DNA from: CAVQLX01 sp963811605
GTDB taxonomy: Bacteria; Desulfobacterota; Binatia; DP-6
Direction of reading: 5' to 3'
Assembly: GCA_963811605.1 (NCBI GenBank)
Contig: CAWESA010000010.1
Coordinates: 62,001-126,000 of the forward strand
DNA length: 64,000 bases
Of the stretch, positions 18,359 through 26,616 are shown in pieces. Both the position numbers and the translations under genes were made by a program. How positions within the stretch are numbered: the stretch's first letter is position 1; each line of letters begins with the position of its first letter. A model generated the notes under the pieces. It did not search any database. It was not told the DNA's origin and worked only from the letters and a program-made list of their open reading frames with translations.

Positions 18359-18985
18359 GTGGCCATCAGGATCACCCGCGTCTACACCCGTCGTGGCGAC
18401 CACGGCGACACCGACCTCGTCGGCGGCGCGCGGGCCCCGAAGGACACGGCACGGATCGAGGCCTACGGCTGCGTCGACGAGCTGAACGCCGCCATCGGGA
18501 CGGCCCGGGCCTTCAATCAGGCCGAGATCGATCGGGCACCCGCCTGCCGGGACCTCGACGACATCCTGCGCCGGCTGCAGAGCGAGCTGTTCGACCTGGG
18601 CGCCGAGCTGGCCACCCCGCCGGACGCGTTCCAGCCCGGCATGTTCCGCGTCGGTCCCGCCGAGGTGAGCGCGCTCGAGGCCATCATGGACCGGTGCCAG
18701 GAAGAGCTGGCGCCCCTGCGCTCGTTCATCCTGCCCGGCGGCGGCCGGGTGAGCGCGCTGCTGCACGTGGCCCGCACCGTGTGCCGCCGCGCCGAGCGCG
18801 AGGTCGTCCGGCTCATGCACCACGAGGACGAGGTCGGCCCGCAGCCCTTGGCCTACCTGAACCGGCTCTCCGACCTGCTGTTCGTCCTGTCCCGCTGGAT
18901 CGGCCATCGGCTGGGCGAGCAGGAGTACCTGTGGGAGCGACCGCTCGAGCGCGAGGCCGAGCGTACCGGCAAGAAGGGCGCCTGA
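18359..18985 (+). CDS. Cob(I)alamin adenosyltransferase, PduO type
   Basis: Adenosylates cobalamin, the cofactor needed by ethylmalonyl- and methylmalonyl-CoA mutases (Ecm lies at the window end). 208 residues from GTG 18359, chosen because the family begins about ten residues before the ATP-binding YTRRGDHGDTDLVGG. An in-frame ATG at 18308 would add 17 residues. The family motif FILPGGGRVSALLHVARTV and the following RRAEREVV segment (near 120-145) are clear. A thioesterase-like MBL gene follows after 6 bases, then Ccr, so it is part of the Ccr operon. Confidence 0.92.
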   Translation: MAIRITRVYTRRGDHGDTDLVGGARAPKDTARIEAYGCVDELNAAIGTARAFNQAEIDRAPACRDLDDILRRLQSELFDLGAELATPPDAFQPGMFRVGPAEVSALEAIMDRCQEELAPLRSFILPGGGRVSALLHVARTVCRRAEREVVRLMHHEDEVGPQPLAYLNRLSDLLFVLSRWIGHRLGEQEYLWERPLEREAERTGKKGA

Positions 18986-18991
18986 GCGAGG

Positions 18992-19681
18992 ATGACGCAG
19001 CCGATCTGGTTCAAGCAGCTCGCCCTGGGCCCGATGCAGAACTACGTCTACCTGGTCGGCGACCCGACCACGCACGAGGCGGCGGTCGTCGATGCGGCGT
19101 GGGACATCGACGAGATCGTCCGCGTCGCCGAGGCCGACGGCTATCGCATCACCCACGACCTGGTCACCCACTTCCATCCCGACCATCTGGGCGGCTCTTT
19201 CGGGTCGCTCAACGTCATCGGCGCCGCCGAGCTGCTGGCGCGCGTGCCGGTGAAGGTCGTGATCCACAAGGCGGAGCTGCCCTTCGTCCACCGGCTGACC
19301 GGCCTGTCGGACACCGACGTCGCGCCCGTCGAGGGTGGCGACGAGCTCCGCATCGGCAACCTGACGGTGAAGCTGCTGCACACCCCCGGGCACACCCCGG
19401 GCTCGCAGTGCTTCCTCGTCGGCAACGCCGTCGTGTCGGGCGACACGCTCTTCATCGGCTCCTGCGGCCGCATCGACCTGCCGGGCTCGAGCCCCGAGGA
19501 CATGTACCGCAGCCTGCACGACGTGCTGGGCGCCCTGCCCGACGAGACCACGCTGTTCCCCGGGCACAACTACGCCGCCGCCGCCACGTCCACCATCGGC
19601 GAGGAGAAGCGCACCAATCCGATGCTGCGCTTCAAGTCCCTGAAGGACTTCCTCGGCCTCATGAGCCCGCTCCGGTTCTGA
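18992..19681 (+). CDS. MBL-fold hydrolase, glyoxalase II-like
   Basis: 229-residue metallo-beta-lactamase fold protein. Zinc ligands are visible in THFHPDHLGG (HxHxDH), HTPGHTPGSQ, SGDTLFIGSCGRIDLPG and FPGHNYA. This motif set is that of the glyoxalase II/persulfide dioxygenase branch; it may hydrolyse a thioester such as a CoA or glutathione conjugate. It sits between the adenosyltransferase and crotonyl-CoA carboxylase/reductase with gaps of 6 and 28 bases. Exact substrate unknown. Confidence 0.85.
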   Translation: MTQPIWFKQLALGPMQNYVYLVGDPTTHEAAVVDAAWDIDEIVRVAEADGYRITHDLVTHFHPDHLGGSFGSLNVIGAAELLARVPVKVVIHKAELPFVHRLTGLSDTDVAPVEGGDELRIGNLTVKLLHTPGHTPGSQCFLVGNAVVSGDTLFIGSCGRIDLPGSSPEDMYRSLHDVLGALPDETTLFPGHNYAAAATSTIGEEKRTNPMLRFKSLKDFLGLMSPLRF

Positions 19682-19709
19682 CCGGATCGGCGTCCTGGAG
19701 AACCGCTGC

Positions 19710-20966
19710 ATGAAGGAGCTCCACCAGCTCGGTGAGACCCCCCCGCTCGGCGAGGTGCCGCCGCGGATGCTGGCCCAGGTGATCCGGCAGGATCGCTTCG
19801 GCGAGCCGACCCGGGCGTTCCAGATCGAGGAGATCCCGACGCCGAGCGAGCTCCGTCCGGACGAGGTCCTGGTCTGGGTGATGGCGGCCGGCATCAACTA
19901 CAACAACGTGTGGGCCGGCCTGGGATCGCCGGTCGACGTCATCAAGGCGCGGACACGCGACAAGGACTGGCCCGACGACTCGGGCTTCCACATCGGCGGC
20001 AGCGACGCCTCCGGCATCGTGTGGAAGACCGGCGCCGCCGTGACCGAGCTCAAGATGGGCGACCAGGTGGTCATCCACTGCGGCATGTGGAAGGGCGACG
20101 AGCCGAGCATCGCTGCCGGCGGCGACCCGATGTTCACGCCGAGCTTCCGGATCTGGGGCTACGAGGCCAACTGGGGCAGCTTCGCGCAGTTCACGCGCGT
20201 GCAGGCGCACCAGTGCCTGCCGAAGCCGAAGCACCTCTCGTGGGATGCGGCGGCCGCCTACATGCTGGTCGGCGCCACCGCCTACCGCATGCTGATGAGC
20301 TGGCCACCGCACACGGTGAAGCCGGGCGACGTCGTCCTGGTGTGGGGCGGCGCCGGCGGCCTGGGGTGCCAGGCGATCCAGATCGCGAAGGCGGCCGGCG
20401 GCATCCCCATCGCCGTCATCTCGAGCGACGACAAGATCGACTTCTGCACCAGGCTCGGCGCGCAGGGCACCATCAACCGCAAGCGGTTCTCGCACTGGGG
20501 CATGCTGCCGCACTGGAAGGACGAGAAGGCGTACGGCGAGTGGGCCAAGGGGGCGCGCGCCTTCGGCGCCGCGGTCTGGGAGGCGGTGGGCGAGCGCAAG
20601 AGCCCGCGCATCGTGTTCGAGCATCCCGGCGAGGACACCGTGCCGACGTCGATCTTCGCGTGCGACACGGGCGGCATGGTCGTCATCTGCGCCGGCACGA
20701 CGGGCTACAACGCCACACTCGACCTGCGCTACCACTGGATGCGGCAGAAGCGCTTCCAGGGTTCGCATTTCGCCAACGACGACGACGCCCGGGCGCTCAA
20801 CGATCTGGTCATCGCGCGCAAGGTCGATCCGGCGCTGTCCGAGACCTTCGGCTTCGACGAGATCCCCCACGTCCACCAGCTGATGTACGAGAATCGCCAT
20901 CCGCACGGGAACATGGCGGTCCTCGTGAACGCGAGGAAGGCGGGACAGATCGACGTCCCGCGCTGA
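19710..20966 (+). CDS. ccr: Crotonyl-CoA carboxylase/reductase
   Basis: NADPH-dependent reductive carboxylation of crotonyl-CoA to ethylmalonyl-CoA, the key step of the ethylmalonyl-CoA pathway. 418 residues of the MDR superfamily. It shows the Ccr-type features AAGINYNNVWAGLGSPVD, GSDASGIVWKTG, GYEANWGSFAQFTRVQAHQ and the Rossmann loop VWGGAGGLGCQ, plus the C-terminal GSHFANDDDA and ENRHPHGNMAVLV. The insert between residues 180 and 260 typical of the family is present. Co-oriented with the adenosyltransferase, MBL, VOC and hypothetical genes. The CoA acceptor could in principle be a related enoyl-CoA. Confidence 0.92.
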   Translation: MKELHQLGETPPLGEVPPRMLAQVIRQDRFGEPTRAFQIEEIPTPSELRPDEVLVWVMAAGINYNNVWAGLGSPVDVIKARTRDKDWPDDSGFHIGGSDASGIVWKTGAAVTELKMGDQVVIHCGMWKGDEPSIAAGGDPMFTPSFRIWGYEANWGSFAQFTRVQAHQCLPKPKHLSWDAAAAYMLVGATAYRMLMSWPPHTVKPGDVVLVWGGAGGLGCQAIQIAKAAGGIPIAVISSDDKIDFCTRLGAQGTINRKRFSHWGMLPHWKDEKAYGEWAKGARAFGAAVWEAVGERKSPRIVFEHPGEDTVPTSIFACDTGGMVVICAGTTGYNATLDLRYHWMRQKRFQGSHFANDDDARALNDLVIARKVDPALSETFGFDEIPHVHQLMYENRHPHGNMAVLVNARKAGQIDVPR

Positions 20967-20975
20967 GGAGGGGCC

Positions 20976-21329
20976 ATGGCGATCGAGGGCGTTTACGCCA
21001 CGATCTACTACGTCGACGACTGGGACACGTCGGTGAGCTTCTACCGCGACGTGCTCGGCCTGAAGACCCGGCACGTCGAGCGCGGCTGGGCTGAGTTCGG
21101 GGTCGGCAAGAACGGGACGATCGCGCTCCACCAGCGCGATCGCACGCATCCCGGTGTCGAGGTGTCGCTCATGGTCTCGGACATCGAGAAGACGCTGGTG
21201 GAGCTCGAGGCCGGCGGCGCGCGCGTCGTGGAGCCCATCCGGCGACAGGACTTCGGCGCGGTCGCCACCGTCGCCGACCCGAGTGGCAACCTGATCGGCC
21301 TCTACGAAGCGCCCCGCGACGAGAGGTGA
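20976..21329 (+). CDS. VOC-superfamily (glyoxalase/bleomycin-resistance fold) protein
   Basis: 117 residues: YVDDWDTSVSFYRDVLGLK at the N-terminus and TVADPSGNLIGLYE at the C-terminus are standard for one vicinal-oxygen-chelate module pair. Its place directly behind ccr (9-base gap) could mean a role in the same pathway, for example as an epimerase-like helper. A better epimerase candidate is at 59455, so I leave the function open. Confidence 0.75.
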   Translation: MAIEGVYATIYYVDDWDTSVSFYRDVLGLKTRHVERGWAEFGVGKNGTIALHQRDRTHPGVEVSLMVSDIEKTLVELEAGGARVVEPIRRQDFGAVATVADPSGNLIGLYEAPRDER

Positions 21330-21335
21330 CGGCGC

Positions 21336-21704
21336 ATGCTCGAGGAGGAAGACGTCCGCAAGATCGTCCAGGCGGTGCGCGCCGTGTTCCACGCCGAGCA
21401 GTCGGTGACGGGCGAGATCGCCGACCGCTGGTCGGGTGGGCACCTGGTGCTGAAGCCGGGCAAGGCGGGCACCCAGGAGAAGAGCGTCCCGATCGAGAGC
21501 TTCTTCCGCAAGCTGATCGCCGTGCGCGAGAAGCTGCGCGTTCTCGAGCAGCGCATCAACAGCCACCCGAAGCTCACCGACGAGGATCGTCTCCAGCTCC
21601 AGGACTACATCACGCGCATCTACGGCAGCCTGACGACCTTCAACGTGCTGTTCGCCGATCCGGCCGACCGGTTCGTCGGCACGGGCGGGAAGGACGAGGG
21701 CTAG
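21336..21704 (+). CDS. Conserved-looking unknown protein, Ccr operon
   Basis: 122 residues, mostly helical and charged, with SGGHLVLKPG and ESFFRKLIAVREKLRVLEQRI segments; no signal peptide, membrane segment or known motif. It follows the VOC gene by 6 bases and ends 15 bases before the convergent flavin monooxygenase. Codon use matches its neighbours, and the tight spacing supports a real gene. Function unknown. Confidence 0.65.
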   Translation: MLEEEDVRKIVQAVRAVFHAEQSVTGEIADRWSGGHLVLKPGKAGTQEKSVPIESFFRKLIAVREKLRVLEQRINSHPKLTDEDRLQLQDYITRIYGSLTTFNVLFADPADRFVGTGGKDEG

Positions 21705-21719
21705 CGCCCGCGCACCCTG

Positions 21720-22937
21720 CTAGATCCGGACGTGCTCGGGCCTGACTCCCAGGCCGACCAGCCGGCCGGGGAGCCGTTGCAGCACGGGGAACCACGACAG
21801 CAGCCGGATCGCCAGCGGCGGTTCCAGGCGCGCGGTGCGGCCGAGGATCGGCTTCACGAGCCGGTCCTGCGCCAGGAGCTGGATGCGCTGCGTGACGCGG
21901 GTCGGGAACTCCCGACGCCCCTGCACCGCCCGTAGATCCTCCTCGGTGAGGCGTCCGTCCCGCAGCGGCGCCGCCAGGCGGTTCGCCGCCGCGACCGCGT
22001 CCTGGATGGCGAGATTGATGCCGACGCCGCCGATCGGCGACATGGCGTGCGCCGCATCGCCGATGCAGAGCAGCCCGGGGCGGTGCCAGCGGCGCGCACG
22101 ATCGACGCGGACGGTGAGCAGCTTGACGTCGTCCCAGCTGGCGATGTCGGAGACCCGGGCGGCGAGGAAGGGCGCCAGCGACGCGACGTCGGAGCGGAAG
22201 GCGTCGAGGCCACGGGCGCGGACGGCGTCGAAGCCGCCCTTCTGGATGACGTAGCCGCACTGCCAGTGCTCGCCGCGCTCGATGAGCACGAAGACGCGAC
22301 CGGGCGCGACGCGGCCCATGGTGGCGCCGCCGTCGGTGGGACGGCGCGACAGCCGGAACCAGAGGACGTCCATCGGCGCGCCGAGGGCGTCGGCCGACAG
22401 CCCGGCGAGCTCGCGCACGCGCGACGATCGGCCGTCCGCGCCGACGACGAGGGGCGCGCGAACCTCGAGCGGCCCCTCGGGCGTCGCGGCGCGCACCCCC
22501 GTGACCCGGCCCCCCTCCTCGAGCAGGTCGGTCACCTCGCTCCGCATGCGCAACCCGAAGCCGGGATGACGGCGCCCCTCGTCGGCGAGGAAGTCGAGGA
22601 AGTCCCATTGCGGCATGAAGGCGACGAAGCGGCAGCGGGTCGGGAGATGGCGGAAATCGGCGACGGGAAGGATCTCGTCGCCGATCCCGAGCCCGAGCTG
22701 GCGCACCTCCTGGTGCGGCAGGGCGAGGAACCGGTCCAGGAGGCCGATCTCGTGCATCACCTCGAGGGTGGAGGGATGGATCGTGTCGCCGCGGAAGTCG
22801 CGCAGGAAGTCGGCGTGCTTCTCCAGCACGACGACGTCGATGCCGGCGCGCGCCAGCAGGAAGCCGAGCATCATGCCGGCGGGGCCGCCGCCGGCGATGC
22901 AGCAGCGGACGGTGCGGAGGTCGGCCGGCGCCGTCAC
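21720..22937 (-). CDS. FAD-dependent monooxygenase, UbiH/PHBH type
   Basis: 405 residues beginning at a GTG that overlaps the stop of the PNPOx gene (GTGA, 22934-22937). The N-terminal FAD fold is CCIAGGGPAGMMLG followed by VVVLEKHAD; the second FAD motif CIGDAAHAMSPIGGVGINLAIQD is near residues 285-307, and the DG-type motif VVGADGRSSRVRE is near 165. These define the class A flavoprotein hydroxylases. It is the last gene of the 10.8-kb crt operon, so it may hydroxylate or oxidise a carotenoid or a related lipid; this role is inferred from position only. Confidence 0.85.
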   Translation of the reverse strand: MTAPADLRTVRCCIAGGGPAGMMLGFLLARAGIDVVVLEKHADFLRDFRGDTIHPSTLEVMHEIGLLDRFLALPHQEVRQLGLGIGDEILPVADFRHLPTRCRFVAFMPQWDFLDFLADEGRRHPGFGLRMRSEVTDLLEEGGRVTGVRAATPEGPLEVRAPLVVGADGRSSRVRELAGLSADALGAPMDVLWFRLSRRPTDGGATMGRVAPGRVFVLIERGEHWQCGYVIQKGGFDAVRARGLDAFRSDVASLAPFLAARVSDIASWDDVKLLTVRVDRARRWHRPGLLCIGDAAHAMSPIGGVGINLAIQDAVAAANRLAAPLRDGRLTEEDLRAVQGRREFPTRVTQRIQLLAQDRLVKPILGRTARLEPPLAIRLLSWFPVLQRLPGRLVGLGVRPEHVRI

Positions 22938-23488
22938 CCGCGCGAGCCGTCGAGCGCCGGCAGGCCGTCGATGCTGGTTCCGTTGTTCTGCGCCCGGTAG
23001 GCGCGCAGCCCGTCGGGGCCCTTTCGCGCCGCCCAGTCCACCAGCTGCCGGCGATCGCGCACGAAGGCGTACTCGGGCACCGCGTAGCCGCAGGAGTCGG
23101 CCACCCGCTCCACCGCCACCCGGATCACCGACCGGGTCCCGAGCTGCGCCGGGAAGCGCGCCACCAGGTCCTCGAACGCCGGGTCGCCGGCGACGACCAC
23201 CGTGCCGCGGCCGTGCAGGCGAACGATCCGCGGCGGGCCCTCGAAGGCCACGAAGCCGAGGGTGATGCGGCCGTTCTGCCGCACGTGCGCGATGGTCTCG
23301 GCGCCGCTGCCGGTGAGGTCGAGATAGGCCACCGTCCGGGCGTCCAGCACGGCGAAGGTATCGAGGCCCTTGGGCGACAGGTTCACGTGCCCATCCGCGC
23401 CGCTCGGCGCGGTGGCGACGAAGAACATGCGCTGGGCGCGCAGGAACCCCGCCACCCGATCGTCGATGCCGTCGTACACCTGTCCCAT
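22934..23488 (-). CDS. Pyridoxamine 5'-phosphate oxidase-like flavoprotein
   Basis: 184 residues with the split-barrel PNPOx fold (FVATAPSGADGHVNLSPKG, RITLGFVAFEGPPRIVRLHG, NNGTSIDGLP). The ATG at 23488 is 16 bases after the stop that an intact carH would use. In the actual sequence, however, the broken carH frame runs straight through into this gene in the same frame, so a carH-PNPOx fusion product is also possible. Coupled by GTGA overlap to the flavin monooxygenase. Likely binds FMN or a heme/F420-type cofactor; substrate unknown. Confidence 0.8.
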   Translation of the reverse strand: MGQVYDGIDDRVAGFLRAQRMFFVATAPSGADGHVNLSPKGLDTFAVLDARTVAYLDLTGSGAETIAHVRQNGRITLGFVAFEGPPRIVRLHGRGTVVVAGDPAFEDLVARFPAQLGTRSVIRVAVERVADSCGYAVPEYAFVRDRRQLVDWAARKGPDGLRAYRAQNNGTSIDGLPALDGSRG

Positions 23489-23504
23489 CGACCCCGGTCG
23501 TACC

Positions 23505-24277
23505 CTACTCCAGCACCCGGCGCCACGACGCGGCATCGTCGACCACCAGCACGCCGGCGCGCGCACACAGGTGGTCGCGCCGGGGTCGTGCACGCAGGCC
23601 AGGGCCACGACGGCGGCGCGCAGCCGCCGGGCCACGTGCTCGACGGGCGTGCGCGCTCCCAGGAACGTCACCCGGAACGCCGCGGCGCGAAAGCGGCGCG
23701 CCGCGCCCAGCAGCCCGAGGTCGTGCTCCTCGTCGGGCAGGCAGGCGCACACGACCTGCCCGCGCGTGCGCCCGCGCGCACTGCGCAGGTACCCGAGGAG
23801 TCGCGCCCGCACCACCTGGCTCACCAGGCGCTGCTGGGCGCGTCCCGGCGTCCCGCGCGACGCGCGTTCGCCCACCGCGCCCTCGAGCCGCACGATCAGA
23901 TCCTCGTACACCTGGAGCGGGCTCAGGATGGCGAGCGCCGCGTCGAGGACGCACTCGATGACGTTCTGCTCCAGCCGCGCGGCCGCCGCGAGCATGCCGT
24001 GGCGCCTGCGCTCGAGCTGCGGACCGCTCGGGCGCGCGCCGTGCCCGCCCCGCGACGGCCCGGCGGCCAGCGCCGCCGCCTCGCGGATCGCGATGCCGTC
24101 GCGGGTCAGCTGGCGCAGACGGCGGAGGAGCGCGATGTCGCGCTCACTGTACACCCGATGGCCGCCGGGCGTGCGCGCCGGGGCGAGAACGCGGTAGCGC
24201 CGTTCCCAGGCGCGCAGCACGGCCTGGCTGAGCCCGGCTCGGCGCGCGGCCGCGCCGATGCGGTACGCGCGCGTCAC
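23505..24277 (-). pseudogene. carH: CarH/LitR-type B12 photoreceptor MerR regulator, frame-disrupted
   Basis: GTG start 24277 overlaps the acyltransferase stop. The MerR DNA-binding domain is intact (residues ~1-70: AWERRYRVLAPARTPGGHRVYSERDI). It is followed by the helical cap and a B12-binding domain with the cobalamin-ligand motif EEHDLGLLGAARRF. After ALACVHDPGATT (about 23580) the expected C-terminus appears only in another frame (LCARAGVLVVDDAASWRRVLE, stop at 23505). A deletion of part of the last Rossmann strands, not a multiple of three, is inferred. The remaining frame reads on without a stop into the PNPOx gene. In relatives this protein represses crt genes in the dark. Confidence 0.75.
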
Positions 24278-24951
24278 GGCTCGAGGCCCCGTGCCGCGTC
24301 CCAGCGCTCGGTCACCGAGCGCCGCCCGCGCAGGAGGAGCCGGAAGCCGGCGGGGCTGTGTGCGTCTGCCAGCTGGCGCACGGTCGCACCCAGGCGGGCC
24401 GCGAACTCCGCCAGCGGCGCGGGCGCATGGACCTCGCCGACCGCCACCAGCACGTCGGGCAGCTCGTGCTCGAAGAAGCGATAGCGGACCGCGACCGGCA
24501 GGCAGGCGCATGCCGCGCGGCGCGCGAGCACCTCCACGCCGCGCTCGAGCGGATACGGCTCGCCGCGGTCCGGGCGCAGCTCGCCCTCCGGAAAGACGAC
24601 CACGGCCGTGCCGGGTCGCTCGAGCAGCCGACGGGCGTAGCGCAGGGATTCGACGGCGGAGACGGGATCGCCACGGCGGATCGAGAACGCTCCCAGCCGC
24701 CGCAGGAAGCGGTAGCGGGCGAGATTCCGCTCGTCCATGACGCAGAAGCCGTCCCACCCGCCCGCGTGACACAGCTCGGCGGCGACGAAGCCGTCCCAGA
24801 AGCTGGTGTGGTTGGCGTAGACGAGCAGGCGGGCGTCGCGCGCCGGCAGCGCGCCGCGCATCCACACGCCGCGAAACGCGCGCCGCAGCTTGTGGCGCAC
24901 GTAGCGCTCCACCACCCGCGCGAACACGCCCTGCTTGTCGGCGGTGATCAC
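24274..24951 (-). CDS. 1-Acylglycerol-phosphate-type acyltransferase in crt operon
   Basis: 225 residues from GTG 24951 (overlapping the crtYd stop). It shows the acyltransferase H(x)4D motif NHTSFWD (near 52-58) and the FPEGELRP block (near 120) of the PlsC family. In the Myxococcus-type carotenoid cluster an acyltransferase-like gene occupies the same place, so it probably esterifies the glycosylated carotenoid; phospholipid synthesis is the alternative. Membrane-associated by family. Confidence 0.85.
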   Translation of the reverse strand: MITADKQGVFARVVERYVRHKLRRAFRGVWMRGALPARDARLLVYANHTSFWDGFVAAELCHAGGWDGFCVMDERNLARYRFLRRLGAFSIRRGDPVSAVESLRYARRLLERPGTAVVVFPEGELRPDRGEPYPLERGVEVLARRAACACLPVAVRYRFFEHELPDVLVAVGEVHAPAPLAEFAARLGATVRQLADAHSPAGFRLLLRGRRSVTERWDAARGLEP

Positions 24952-25274
24952 CGCGCCGGTTCCGGGGCCAGGAGCGCGAGCCCGAGCGCGACGAGCAGGT
25001 TGGTGATGAGGAAGAAGAGCGCCTCCTCGACCGGCACGGCGCCGAGCTGGAGCCGCAGATGGCGCTCCGGTGCGAACCGCCAGATGCCCGCGGCGATGGC
25101 GAGATGATCGGCCGCGACGAGCCACGCGGCGACGAGCAGCGCCGGCGGCAGCATGGCGCGCAGCACCCCCGGCGTCGCGGCCCGGTAGCGCCACCAGACC
25201 AGCGCCGCCTGGCCCGCGAGCACGGGCAGGGTCCAGGTGAGGAGATGCGCCAGGTAGGCCCACCGTCCCGTCAT
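24948..25274 (-). CDS. crtYd: Lycopene cyclase subunit, CrtYd type
   Basis: 108 residues, three predicted membrane helices. The motif GAVPVEEALFFLITNLLV (PxEE-x-xFF) is the hallmark of the heterodimeric/CarR-type lycopene cyclases. It starts at the ATG overlapping the stop of crtYc (ATGA, 25271-25274), so the two subunits are translated together. Forms ionone rings on lycopene or a derivative. Confidence 0.9.
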   Translation of the reverse strand: MTGRWAYLAHLLTWTLPVLAGQAALVWWRYRAATPGVLRAMLPPALLVAAWLVAADHLAIAAGIWRFAPERHLRLQLGAVPVEEALFFLITNLLVALGLALLAPEPAR

Positions 25275-25570
25275 CGCCGCCCCAGGCGATCGAGCACCCA
25301 GACGCCCGTGAGCAGCGTCTGCAGGCCGAAGAAGACGCACTCCTCGAGCGGGAGCCAGCCGAGGCGGACGCCGGCGATGCGAGCGGGATCGAAGTCCCAC
25401 AACCCGCGCGCCACCGCGGCGTTGTCCCACGGCGTAGCGGCGACGTAGACGATCGCGAGCAGCAGGCCGAGCGCGCGCCAGTCGCCGGCACCGAGCGCGC
25501 CGCCGAAGCGCCACAGCGCGGCCAGGAGCGGCACGACGACGAACAGCGCCAGGAAGCCGCCGTACGTCAC
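25271..25570 (-). CDS. crtYc: Lycopene cyclase subunit, CrtYc type
   Basis: 99 residues from GTG 25570 with three membrane helices and the paired motif GWLPLEECVFFGLQTLL. It is the partner of the adjacent CrtYd; both are half-sized paralogues that together make the cyclase. GTGA overlap with the glycosyltransferase stop upstream and ATGA overlap downstream. Confidence 0.9.
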   Translation of the reverse strand: MTYGGFLALFVVVPLLAALWRFGGALGAGDWRALGLLLAIVYVAATPWDNAAVARGLWDFDPARIAGVRLGWLPLEECVFFGLQTLLTGVWVLDRLGRR

Positions 25571-26616
25571 GACGCCACCGGGCGCATGCGACCGCCGCGC
25601 CGGAGGCGGAAGCGCCGGCCGCGCCACGTCACGGTGCGCGGTCCCAGCGAGCGGACGAACGCCAGCAGGAGCACGCCCTCGCCGAGCGGCCACCAGGCCG
25701 CACCCTCCGGGTCGAGCCGCAGGGCGAGCATCGTGCGGGCGATCCACACCAGCAGCACGACGGCCCCCACGGGCGCCCCGAGCGCCAGAGCGAGCACGAG
25801 CAGCGGCACGCTGGGCGTGAACAGGACGGGCACCGTCCACCACAGTCCCGGCCGATGCGCGCGCAGCACCTGCATCCAGCGCGTGAAGCGATCCCGCGCG
25901 GGGCCGAACGGGGCGTAGGGATCCTGCGGCAGCACGGCCCGCGCCGGCGCCAGCGCCACGGGAAGGGCGCGGGCATGCAGCCAGCGCGCCAGCTCGAGAT
26001 CCTCGCCGACGTGATCGCGCAGGGCACGCAGGCCGGGCACCGCGGCGGGCGACATCGCCATCGCCTTGCCGCAGATCGACTTGGCGCCGGGGCTGACCGC
26101 GTCGAGGGCGGCGAAGTTCAGGTGCGTGTGGCAGAGGAGCGCGCGGACGGCATGCGGGACGACCCCGGCGGCGGGCTCCGGAGCCGGCGCGGCGGTCGCG
26201 AGTGCGGCGCCGTCGCGCACCGCGGTCGCGAGCGCCACCAGCAGGGCGCCGTCCACGCGGACGTCGCCATCGATCGACACCACGACGCGATCGCCGATCG
26301 GGACGGCGTCGAGCGCGTGGAGCAGGTGTCCGACCTTGCGATTCGGGGCCGCGGGATCGGAGCACAGCCACCGGATCCCGGGCGGCAGCGCCGGGCGCTC
26401 GGGGGCGAGCACGACCTGCTCGACCGCGCCGTCGTAGACGATCGGGACGGCGAGCGTCTCGAGCTCGCGGGCCGTGAGAGCGTCGGCCGGACGGAGCAGC
26501 AGGACGTCGGGATGCGCGCCGGGCCGCGAGGAAGCCGGGCGCCGGCCGAGCGCCCGCAGCGTGTAGACGGTGAATCCGGCGGCGACCAGCGCCCACACGA
26601 TCGCCGCCGCGGTCAC
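25567..26616 (-). CDS. Family 2 glycosyltransferase of the carotenoid operon
   Basis: 349 residues from GTG 26616. An N-terminal hydrophobic segment is followed by a GT-A-like domain: VPIVYDGAVEQVVL, PNRKVGHLLHALD, the acidic VVSIDGDVRVD in place of DxD, and a late EDLELARWLHA. Two or three C-terminal membrane helices (VPLLVLALALG, VVLLVWIARTML) resemble ceramide-glucosyltransferase/HpnI-like enzymes. In this operon it probably attaches a sugar to the hydroxyl introduced by CrtC. The sugar donor is unknown. Confidence 0.8.
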   Translation of the reverse strand: MTAAAIVWALVAAGFTVYTLRALGRRPASSRPGAHPDVLLLRPADALTARELETLAVPIVYDGAVEQVVLAPERPALPPGIRWLCSDPAAPNRKVGHLLHALDAVPIGDRVVVSIDGDVRVDGALLVALATAVRDGAALATAAPAPEPAAGVVPHAVRALLCHTHLNFAALDAVSPGAKSICGKAMAMSPAAVPGLRALRDHVGEDLELARWLHARALPVALAPARAVLPQDPYAPFGPARDRFTRWMQVLRAHRPGLWWTVPVLFTPSVPLLVLALALGAPVGAVVLLVWIARTMLALRLDPEGAAWWPLGEGVLLLAFVRSLGPRTVTWRGRRFRLRRGGRMRPVAS

